Positions 1 to 5,862 of a stretch of DNA of 6,186 nucleotides are shown in pieces (position 1 is the first letter of the stretch; each line of letters begins with the position of its first letter). Below the pieces are notes generated by a model. The model ran no database searches and had not been told where the DNA came from. It saw nothing but the letters and a program-made list of their open reading frames with translations. Source of the stretch: Elusimicrobiota bacterium (GTDB taxonomy: Bacteria > Elusimicrobiota > Endomicrobiia > Endomicrobiales > Endomicrobiaceae); assembly GCA_031256695.1 (NCBI GenBank), contig JAIRQB010000235.1:1-6186 (forward strand). Direction: 5' to 3'. The translations under genes were made by a program, and so were the position numbers.

Positions 1-462
1 GATTTTTTTTACCGCTTTATCTGTAGTCATTATCCCCAAAGCGGCGTCAATCTCTTGCTGCTCAGAAGAGCCTATAGTTTCTGACAAAGTTTTAAGCGCC
101 CCGCCTAAACCCGACAAATTTATACGCTGTCCTATCACGCCCGTAGAAGCGCAGAGGACGCTGTTTTTCGGCAAAGCAAATTCCTTCTCAACTGCGGCAT
201 TCATCATAGCGGCATCTTTTAAGCCGTCTTTGCCTATACAGGCATTTGCGCATCCTGAATTTGCGATAAGCGCCGATATTTTTTTACTCTTTTTTAAAAT
301 GTCTATGTCGGTTAAAACAGGCGCGGCTTTCACTATATTTGAAGTAAAAAGCGCCGCAACATTTGCAGGATAATCTGAAAGGAAAAGGGATAAATCTTTT
401 TTATCTTTTTTATTTGAAATTCCCGCATTTATTGAGCCGACTCTAAAACCTTTTGGAAGCAT
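1..462 (-). CDS. argJ: ArgJ, bifunctional glutamate N-acetyltransferase/N-acetylornithine acetyltransferase, N-terminal part (3' end cut by window edge)
   Basis: ArgJ moves the acetyl group from N-acetylornithine to glutamate, giving ornithine and N-acetylglutamate, and so recycles acetyl in cytosolic arginine synthesis. The 154 visible codons run off the left edge; family members are about 390-410 residues, so roughly 40% is present. The reading shows the family's order of motifs: PKGF at 3-6, ALFTSN at 37-42, KAAPV at 45-49, ANSGCANACIG at 67-77, ASTGVIG at 105-111 and IMTTD at 144-148. Thr107-Gly108 correspond to the oxyanion-hole pair known for the family. The self-cleavage Thr nucleophile lies beyond the window. 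ANSGCANA departs from the more usual NSGNANA at one residue, which is probably tolerated. The ATG is the only in-frame start after an upstream stop (478-480), and an AGAGGG ribosome site lies 4 nt before it. It is the fifth gene of the rsmI-argC block, 36 nt after the SGNH gene. Whether it is bifunctional or only an ornithine acetyltransferase cannot be decided here. Confidence 0.93.
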   Translation of the reverse strand, partial: MLPKGFRVGSINAGISNKKDKKDLSLFLSDYPANVAALFTSNIVKAAPVLTDIDILKKSKKISALIANSGCANACIGKDGLKDAAMMNAAVEKEFALPKNSVLCASTGVIGQRINLSGLGGALKTLSETIGSSEQQEIDAALGIMTTDKAVKKI

Positions 463-498
463 TGCGCCCTCTTTTATCTATGAAATAAAAAACTGCCG

Positions 499-1128
499 TT
501 AAACAATTTCCTTTATTTTCTTAAACAAAACTTCAGCCATAATTTTATGCCCCGCCTCGTCTAAATGAATGCAGTCTATCGGAGACGCTTTTACAAACTC
601 TGATGGATTGAAATAATGGCAGTTTATCAACTCTGACAATTCTTTATAAAAAGCGGGAAGTTTTTTGCATTCTTTTACAGAGTTTTCATTAAAAACCCCG
701 TCAAAAAACCTTTCAACTCCATCTCCTAAACAAATAGGCGGCATTATTAAAATTTGCGGAATCTTGCTTTCAAATTCAAGAGCGCGGATAATCCTAATTA
801 ACTCTTTCATAGAACGCATAATATCAAGCGCTGTAAAATTGAATTTCTTTTTTAAATCATTTGCGCCTAAACAAATCGCTATTAAATCAAGAGGCTGATG
901 GCTCAATACGCAAGGCGCTATATAGTTTTTAGAACTTTTATCCGGGTTTAGAAAATCCTCAACGAGAATTGTCCGCCCATTATAGCCTTCCTCTATTATT
1001 CTGTATTCCGCGCCGAGCGTTTTTTGCAAAATGCCCGTCCAACGCATTTCATAATCAAATCTCATTCCGTTTTTGGCGGGGTTATATCCGTAAGTATTGC
1101 TGTCGCCGAAACACAAGATATTTTTCAT
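499..1128 (-). CDS. SGNH/GDSL-family hydrolase (arylesterase/acyltransferase-like), cytosolic
   Basis: This is a 209-residue SGNH hydrolase, expected to cleave or transfer acyl groups on small esters; the natural substrate is unknown. All four signature blocks are visible: FGDSNTYG with nucleophile Ser10, EEGYNGRT with Gly48, LGAND with Asn90, and DCIHLDEAGH with catalytic Asp185 and His188. From memory, the RW-TG-L-LG spacing after block I, the IIEEG stretch and PLDLIAICLGAND resemble the Mycobacterium smegmatis MsAcT / rhizobial arylesterase subgroup rather than secreted lipases or TesA. There is no signal peptide, since the catalytic motif starts at residue 7, so it should act in the cytosol. 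The start is supported by AAGGA 6 nt upstream of the ATG (1135-1139). It follows the MFS gene by 33 nt and precedes argJ by 36 nt, so it is probably co-transcribed with arginine genes. A role in removing acyl groups from an amino-acid or sugar intermediate is possible but purely inferred. No truncation or frameshift is seen. Confidence 0.9.
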   Translation of the reverse strand: MKNILCFGDSNTYGYNPAKNGMRFDYEMRWTGILQKTLGAEYRIIEEGYNGRTILVEDFLNPDKSSKNYIAPCVLSHQPLDLIAICLGANDLKKKFNFTALDIMRSMKELIRIIRALEFESKIPQILIMPPICLGDGVERFFDGVFNENSVKECKKLPAFYKELSELINCHYFNPSEFVKASPIDCIHLDEAGHKIMAEVLFKKIKEIV

Positions 1129-1161
1129 CTTTTATCCTTCCAAAATTTAGACAGCCGCATT

Positions 1162-2400
1162 TTAAGCGCGCTTCCTAAATCTCATAAATTTAAAGAAAAC
1201 TTTTTTTAACAAACTATCAGTCTTTTTTACAGATATTGCCGCAAAAATTATAAGAGCAGATACCAGGAATGAAAAATCAGCCAAGAGCATACTGAAATCT
1301 AAACTTAAAGCCGCATATACCCCCATAAGAGCGGGCATTACTGTCATACCGACTTTGCCGCAAACATATAGCCCGGACAACGCCAAAGAAGTATTCCCTC
1401 TATAACGGGACAGGCTTTCATTTACTAAAAGCGGCATAGCCATACCGCCTGTCAGCCCGCAAAAAAGAGTAGCCGCTATAAAAACAATCTCATTGCCCGA
1501 CAAAACCGCAGACGCGTGCGCTATAGCGGGAGCGCATAGAGAGAACAAAATCATCTTTAAATGGTCTGCTTTTATAAAGGGATAAGTCATTCTGCATACA
1601 AAAACGCCAAGCCAATACAGAGAAACCGTAATTTGCGTCCAGATGCCGCTGCCGGGAAAATTTACATTCATATATCTGACAAGCCAAGATATTTGACCTA
1701 CTTGAGCGGCTGAATAAAAAAAGCAGGCAATTATCAGCAAGAGATTGTATTTATCGCCCGCAAATTTCTGTATCTCGCGCATAGAAAGTCTTTTTTCATC
1801 AGAAGATACATTTAGACGCTTCCTATATATCCGCGCCGTAACTACAAATTGAAGCGCCGCCAAAAGAGAGACTAAACTCAAAATATAATAAGCATTATGC
1901 CAATCAAACCGCAAAAGCAAGAAATGTATGGCTATGGGAGTTAAAACCGCGCCTAAAGCATATGAGGCGTGGAGCGCTCCTATATATGCTGAACTGTTTT
2001 CTCTATGGGAATCCATAATCATAGAGTTTGTATACGCGTCAACCCAGCCGCCGAAAGTCCCGGCAAAAAGGCAAAAGAATAAAACTATGACAAAGAAAGG
2101 CGAATAGCCTATAAAAAACATAGATACTGCCATAGCGACGGCGCTTAAAGAAAGCATTGCCGTCTTTTTTACGCGCCCTTTTATAAAAATCACAGAAAGA
2201 ACCGCTATCAAAGAACCGAAATTAAACATAGCGTTTGTCATACCTTGATTTGCGCCCAATAAACTAAATTCCTCTATAATATCGTCCATTAAAATTTGGA
2301 CGCTTGTGAGCGCTATAGAGAAAGACACCATAGTGAGCAATAAAGACAATGTAATTAGAAAACTTGCATTTTCATTTTTACTTCTAAAATTAAAGAACAT
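1162..2400 (-). CDS. Major facilitator superfamily (MFS) transporter, 12 predicted membrane helices
   Basis: This is a 412-residue integral inner-membrane carrier. By eye, hydrophobic segments fall near residues 13-35, 57-74, 81-98, 102-118, 138-163, 169-189, then 218-241, 255-273, 281-299, 303-325, 338-362 and 369-391. The 6+6 arrangement is split by a polar, basic loop (190-216), as is usual for MFS. The loop between helices 2 and 3 carries KGRVKK, a reduced form of the family's basic motif. Helix 4 has GGWVDAYTN with charged Asp121 and polar Asn125, followed by ALHASYALGAVLTP at the start of helix 5. That pattern recalls the sugar-type (FucP-like, FHS) branch, but the substrate cannot be read from sequence. 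The C-terminus is a short basic tail, KFMRFRKRA. The ATG lies 4 nt after the argC stop, and an in-frame stop at 2410-2412 rules out a longer start. No strong ribosome site is seen, so translation is probably coupled to argC. Drug, sugar or amino-acid export or uptake all remain possible. Confidence 0.88.
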   Translation of the reverse strand: MFFNFRSKNENASFLITLSLLLTMVSFSIALTSVQILMDDIIEEFSLLGANQGMTNAMFNFGSLIAVLSVIFIKGRVKKTAMLSLSAVAMAVSMFFIGYSPFFVIVLFFCLFAGTFGGWVDAYTNSMIMDSHRENSSAYIGALHASYALGAVLTPIAIHFLLLRFDWHNAYYILSLVSLLAALQFVVTARIYRKRLNVSSDEKRLSMREIQKFAGDKYNLLLIIACFFYSAAQVGQISWLVRYMNVNFPGSGIWTQITVSLYWLGVFVCRMTYPFIKADHLKMILFSLCAPAIAHASAVLSGNEIVFIAATLFCGLTGGMAMPLLVNESLSRYRGNTSLALSGLYVCGKVGMTVMPALMGVYAALSLDFSMLLADFSFLVSALIIFAAISVKKTDSLLKKVFFKFMRFRKRA

Positions 2401-2404
2401 ACTT

Positions 2405-3427
2405 TTATATCAAACCTAACGTTTCGTCTAAACCGAAAATGATATTCATATTTTGAACGGCTTGACCCGAAGCGCCTTTTACTAAATTATCTACTGCTGA
2501 AAAAACTATCAATTTATTTGTTCTTTCATCGACTTTTACGGATATTTCACAAAAATTTGTATCTGCGACATCTTTGACAGAAGGCAAAACTCCTGCCTCT
2601 AAAACTTTTACAAAAGGCTTCCCATCATAAAAAGCCTTATATTTGTTAATAATATCTGCTGTGGAAACTCTATCCTTTAATTTTAAATAGACGGCTGAAA
2701 GCATACCGCGCTCAATGGGAATTATTTGCGGAGTAAAAGTTATCTTGATTTCCTCTTTAGCCAAAGCGCTTATTTCTTGCTCTATTTCAGGTATATGCCT
2801 GTGAGTTCCCGCAATTTTATAAGGTCTGCAATTCGGATGCTCTGTCTCAAAGTAAGTTTGAGCCGCTTTCCTGCCCGCTCCTGAAATGCCGCTTTTAGCG
2901 TCTATAATTATCTCTTTAAAATCCGCCAAATTGTTTTCAATAGCGGGAGCGCAACCTAAAAGAACAGTTGTAGGATAACAGCCGGGATTTGCAATCAAAG
3001 CGGCTGTTTTTATCTTTTCCCTGTTTAATTCAGAAAGCCCATAAACCGCTTGCGGCAAATACTTTTTTGCTTTATGCTCAACTTTATACCAATCCTCATA
3101 TACTTGATGATTTTTAATGCGGAAATCAGCCGATAAATCTATAACTTTAACGCCTTTTTCTAAAAGTTGAGGGACTATTTCAAAAGAAGCCGCGTGAGGC
3201 AGAGCCAAAAAGACTATATCGCTGTCTTTAACAATTTTCTCAATGTTTAAAGGCTCTATTATTAGATTTGTAGAGGCAAAATGCGGATAAATATCGCCGA
3301 TTTTCCTTGCCTGAGATTGAGCGCGTCCGTATAAAGCGACAATTTCAACCTGATTGTGCTTTGAAAGTATTTTTAATAATTCCTCGCCCGTATATCCTGT
3401 GATTCCAATTATGCTTGCTTTAATCAT
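2405..3427 (-). CDS. argC: ArgC, N-acetyl-gamma-glutamyl-phosphate reductase
   Basis: ArgC reduces N-acetylglutamyl-5-phosphate to the semialdehyde with NADPH, the third step of arginine synthesis, in the cytosol. The protein is 340 residues from the chosen start, matching the long (type 1, about 345) form. The N-terminal Rossmann motif GITGYTGEEL begins near residue 8. ALPHAAS is at about 75-81 and LSADFR at 98-103. The catalytic cysteine is in NPGCYPT (Cys150), and the substrate-site histidines lie in GTHRHIPEIEQE (His209/His211). KSGISGAGRKA and the C-terminal NLVKGASGQAVQNMN complete the signature. The reading frame could begin six codons earlier at a GTG (3443-3445), but AAGGA 7 nt before the ATG at 3427 and the family's usual N-terminus favour the shorter start. 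The gene lies 35 nt after rsmI and 4 nt before the MFS gene, so it is in the same predicted operon. No ARG-box operator is obvious. Confidence 0.96.
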   Translation of the reverse strand: MIKASIIGITGYTGEELLKILSKHNQVEIVALYGRAQSQARKIGDIYPHFASTNLIIEPLNIEKIVKDSDIVFLALPHAASFEIVPQLLEKGVKVIDLSADFRIKNHQVYEDWYKVEHKAKKYLPQAVYGLSELNREKIKTAALIANPGCYPTTVLLGCAPAIENNLADFKEIIIDAKSGISGAGRKAAQTYFETEHPNCRPYKIAGTHRHIPEIEQEISALAKEEIKITFTPQIIPIERGMLSAVYLKLKDRVSTADIINKYKAFYDGKPFVKVLEAGVLPSVKDVADTNFCEISVKVDERTNKLIVFSAVDNLVKGASGQAVQNMNIIFGLDETLGLI

Positions 3428-3462
3428 ATTTATTTCCTTACTCACAACTCTGCCATAACCAG

Positions 3463-4152
3463 TTAATTCTCAATTTTATTTGCGACATTTATCAAAACTG
3501 TGACTTCGCCCAATAAGCCGTTTCTTTCCTTTAAAATTTCAATTACTTCCGATATGCCGCCTCTTATAAATTCTTCAAACTTTTTGCTGATTTCGCGCGC
3601 TATGCAAACTTGCAGATTTTCGTCAAAAATTTCACGGCAATTTTCTAAAACTTTTAAAACTCTATGAGGCGACTCGTAAAAAACAATAGTTTTATTCAAT
3701 TTAGCGCATTCTAAAAGTTCTTTTTTTATCTTACCCGATTTTCTTTTCAAAAAACCGCAAAAAACAAAACCGTCTGTTGACAGCCCAGAACCTATTAGAG
3801 CGGTTATAAGAGCGCTGGCGCCGGGCAAAGGCTCAACTTTTATGCCGTTTTCAATACACTCTTTTACAAGGAAAAAGCCGGGGTCTGATATTAGCGGAGA
3901 CCCGCCGTCTGAAACTATTGCCGCGCTTTTGCCGCTTAAAAGTTTAGAAATGATGTCAGGGATTCTTTTTTGCTGATTGTGCGAATAAAAACTTATAAGG
4001 GGTTTAGAAATGCCGTAATGCGTCAAAATTTTAACGCTTCTGCGCGTATCTTCGCATATTATAAAGTCAACTTCTTTTAAAACTCTCAATGCCCTTAAAG
4101 TGATATCTTCTAAATTGCCTATAGGCGTTGGAACTATGTATAAACTGCTCAT
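3463..4152 (-). CDS. rsmI: RsmI, 16S rRNA 2'-O-ribose methyltransferase (C1402), short form
   Basis: RsmI methylates the ribose of C1402 in 16S rRNA, using S-adenosylmethionine, to tune the decoding centre. The 229-residue protein has the tetrapyrrole-methylase fold signatures: VPTPIGNLEDITLRAL at about 7-22, FIICEDTRRS at 30-39, IVSDGGSPLISDPG at about 79-92, LPGASALITAL at about 108-118, FYESPHRVL near 157 and GEVTVLI near the end. The protein stops shortly after the catalytic fold; E. coli RsmI is about 286 residues, so the small C-terminal helical domain appears absent. SDGGSPLISDPG replaces the more common SDAGTPxISDPG. A TTG six codons upstream (4168-4170) is in frame, but the ATG at 4152 sits 7 nt after ACAAGG and begins directly at the conserved SLYIVPTPIGNL, so I chose it. 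It is the first gene after a predicted terminator and probably leads the arginine operon. Other members of the methylase superfamily (precorrin or diphthine types) are excluded by the ESPHR and EDTRR motifs. Confidence 0.94.
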   Translation of the reverse strand: MSSLYIVPTPIGNLEDITLRALRVLKEVDFIICEDTRRSVKILTHYGISKPLISFYSHNQQKRIPDIISKLLSGKSAAIVSDGGSPLISDPGFFLVKECIENGIKVEPLPGASALITALIGSGLSTDGFVFCGFLKRKSGKIKKELLECAKLNKTIVFYESPHRVLKVLENCREIFDENLQVCIAREISKKFEEFIRGGISEVIEILKERNGLLGEVTVLINVANKIEN

Positions 4153-4191
4153 TTTTGCGCCTTGTTTCAATATTCTTACGCTTAAAGAGGC

Positions 4192-4234
4192 ATATAAAAC
4201 AATAAGCCCGCCCGTATTGCCAAGCGGACTTACT
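4192..4234 (-). terminator. Probable Rho-independent terminator after the GH57 gene
   Basis: In minus-strand RNA, AGUAAGUCCGC (4234-4224) can pair with GCGGGCUUAUU (4211-4201) as an 11-bp stem with two G-U pairs and a 12-nt loop. It is followed by the U-rich stretch GUUUUAUAU (4200-4192). The hairpin lies about 30 nt past the GH57 stop and about 40 nt before the rsmI ATG, so it separates the two transcription units. On the plus strand the downstream tail is A-rich, so it would act only for minus-strand transcripts. Stem pairing was done by eye and no folding energy was computed. Confidence 0.62.
4194..4223 (-). promoter_or_regulatory. Possible sigma70-type promoter for rsmI-argC block, overlapping the terminator
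   Basis: On the minus strand, TTGGCA (4223-4218, five of six matches to the -35 consensus) is followed after 18 nt by TTTTAT (4199-4194, four of six matches to the -10 consensus). The -35 lies in the terminator loop and the -10 in its U-tract. Transcription would begin about 35 nt before the rsmI ATG. In AT-rich DNA such matches are common, so this is weak evidence; its support is that a new unit downstream of a terminator needs a promoter in this short gap. Confidence 0.25.
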
Positions 4235-4264
4235 TAAAAGTATATGCGAGTATGCTTATGGGTT

Positions 4265-5848
4265 TTATTTATACGCAGTATAATCAATATTTGGAAAAAT
4301 ATTATTTTTGTTTTCTAAATTAGCCAAAAAATTTACATCTATTCTGTTTTCATTGATTTGAGCATATAGAGTGTTAAAATTTGCTATGTGGTCCTCAGTG
4401 CGCTTTTGGGCATATTCAACCATAGTCCCCGTTGACTCTATAAAAGCCCAATCAGAAGATTGAGCCAGCAAGAGTTCTCTTGCCGCTTGATTTAAAGCGC
4501 GTCTTAAATCGCCATCGCTATTTGGAAATTTTTGCGCTATTTCCGTCATTCTCTCTGCCGCTTTATGCAAATGTCTATAAATGTAATCATTAGTTCCGTT
4601 TAGCCACACTTCATAATAACCTTTGTCCCCCCAAGAAGAAGCCGCGGGAGTTGAAACTTGATTGAATTCATATTTTTCAAGGTATTCCATTGGGGTAATA
4701 GGTTTTATTATATTTTGGTCTGCGTGCATTTTTCTAAAAATATAATTTAAGAAATGCGGACCTTCAAACCACCAATGCCCAAATAACTCGGCGTCATACA
4801 TAGAAACTATTACGGGCTGTCTGTCAAAAATCCCCGCTAAATGCTCTGTCTGTTTAGTTCTGTTAAATAAAAAGTTGCCTGCGTGCTGAGCGGCTTTCTC
4901 GCGGGCATTATAAGGATTATAAGGCTGTTTATCCCCGAGTGAAACTTTCCCCGTAATGCGGTGATATTTTATCCCTATATTCCTGCGGACGCCGTCTGAA
5001 TGCAAATAAGGCTTTATGTATTCATAATCTAAATCATAGCCTAAATCGCGGTAAAACTCTCTATAATCGGGGTCGCCGGGGTAGCCCGAGTCAGCGCTCC
5101 ATACTTGATGCGCTGTCTCCATATCTCTTGCAAAAACCGCTACGCCGCTGGGACAAAATATTGGGGCAAAAACTCCATATCTTGGTCTTGGGCTTGCAAA
5201 AAGGATGCCGTGTGTCTCTAAAAAGAAAAATCTTATGCCTTCTGCTTTTAAAATCTCGTCTATACCTGGTTCAAAAGCGCATTCAGCAAGCCAGATGCCG
5301 CGGGGTTTCCGCCCAAAATGTCTTTCATAATCTAAAACTGCTGTTTTTATTTGCGCCTCTTGGGCTTTTCTATTATTCATCAAAGGCAAAAAGCCGTGCG
5401 TAGCGCAACAAGTGATAATTTCAAGTTTTCCTAAATCCTGCAAATTCTTAAAACCTTTTAAGATATTTCCATTGTATTTTTCCCAAAGCCCTTTACAATC
5501 GTAAAAAGTGTCTCTATACATCTCTGCAACAGGCAAAAATTGCCTCGCATTTTGCAATCTGTCCATCTCTTTATTCATAAGTTCTATATTTTTGCCGAGC
5601 CTATGATAATAACGCTCTTGCAATAATGGGTCGGCAAGCATATTTGCTAAAGTAGGCGAGATAGTCATAGTGAGTCTAAAATCAATATTATCTTTAAGCA
5701 AATTTTCAAAGACCGACAGAAGCGGCAAATATGTCTCAGAAATAGCCTCATAGAGCCAATCTTCTTCTAAAAAATCCTCAAATTCAGGGTGGCGGACAAA
5801 GGGAAGATGCGCGTGTAATTGGAGACACCAAAAACCTTTAGGTTCCAT
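4265..5848 (-). CDS. GH57 family (DUF1957-type) 1,4-alpha-glucan branching enzyme or amylase
   Basis: This is a 527-residue cytosolic glycoside hydrolase family 57 enzyme expected to cleave alpha-1,4 glucan and transfer the piece to an alpha-1,6 position (branching) or to hydrolyse it. Visible GH57 elements, in order: LHAHLPFVRH (His12, His14), EEDWLYEAISETYLPLL at about 29-45, ATHGFLPL with His151, GIWLAECAF with predicted nucleophile Glu189, WSADSGYPGDPDYREFYRD at 250-268, and YDAELFGHWWFEGP with predicted acid/base Asp352. SSWGDKGYYEVWL (Trp406, Trp415) is an acceptor-site region known to carry aromatic residues in this family. A helical C-terminal domain covers about 420-527 and ends in the usual NIFPNIDY. 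The length matches the roughly 520-530 family size, so it is full length. AAGGAG lies 6 nt before the ATG (5855-5860). The preceding DUF4912 gene ends inside this ribosome site. The loop after residue 212 is short compared with the Thermus enzyme as I remember it, closer to Thermotoga AmyC. I therefore give no firm choice between branching and amylase activity. Confidence 0.92.
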   Translation of the reverse strand: MEPKGFWCLQLHAHLPFVRHPEFEDFLEEDWLYEAISETYLPLLSVFENLLKDNIDFRLTMTISPTLANMLADPLLQERYYHRLGKNIELMNKEMDRLQNARQFLPVAEMYRDTFYDCKGLWEKYNGNILKGFKNLQDLGKLEIITCCATHGFLPLMNNRKAQEAQIKTAVLDYERHFGRKPRGIWLAECAFEPGIDEILKAEGIRFFFLETHGILFASPRPRYGVFAPIFCPSGVAVFARDMETAHQVWSADSGYPGDPDYREFYRDLGYDLDYEYIKPYLHSDGVRRNIGIKYHRITGKVSLGDKQPYNPYNAREKAAQHAGNFLFNRTKQTEHLAGIFDRQPVIVSMYDAELFGHWWFEGPHFLNYIFRKMHADQNIIKPITPMEYLEKYEFNQVSTPAASSWGDKGYYEVWLNGTNDYIYRHLHKAAERMTEIAQKFPNSDGDLRRALNQAARELLLAQSSDWAFIESTGTMVEYAQKRTEDHIANFNTLYAQINENRIDVNFLANLENKNNIFPNIDYTAYK

Positions 5849-5854
5849 TTTAAA

Positions 5855-5862
5855 CTCCTTTA
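5855..5862 (-). promoter_or_regulatory. Overlapping stop codon and Shine-Dalgarno between DUF4912 gene and GH57 gene
   Basis: The TAA stop of the upstream gene (5862-5860) and the AAGGAG ribosome site of the GH57 gene (5860-5855) share the base at 5860, and the GH57 ATG follows after 6 nt. A ribosome ending the first gene would sit directly on the start region of the second, so coupled translation and co-transcription are likely. Confidence 0.8.

Noticed and set aside
665..1209. Plus-strand open frames opposite the SGNH and MFS genes
   Set aside because: They are antisense to well-supported genes, have no known motifs, and their low-complexity composition follows from the codons of the real genes.
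1490..1687. Minus-strand 65-codon frame inside the MFS gene
   Set aside because: Lies within the MFS gene in another frame and shows no recognisable domain.
4153..4180. Possible ARG-box operator (GAATATTGAAA) upstream of rsmI
   Set aside because: It does not match the two-half ARG-box palindrome well and lies close to the ribosome site; no second copy is seen.
4236..4258. Inverted repeat AAGTATA...TATGCTT with a 6-nt loop near the GH57 stop
   Set aside because: Only 7 bp with a wobble on the plus strand and a mismatch on the minus strand that is transcribed here; no tail. Likely chance in AT-rich DNA.
5128..5403. Plus-strand 91-codon frame opposite the GH57 gene
   Set aside because: Antisense to catalytic-domain sequence of GH57 with a Leu/Lys/Arg-rich product; no ribosome site or motif supports it.
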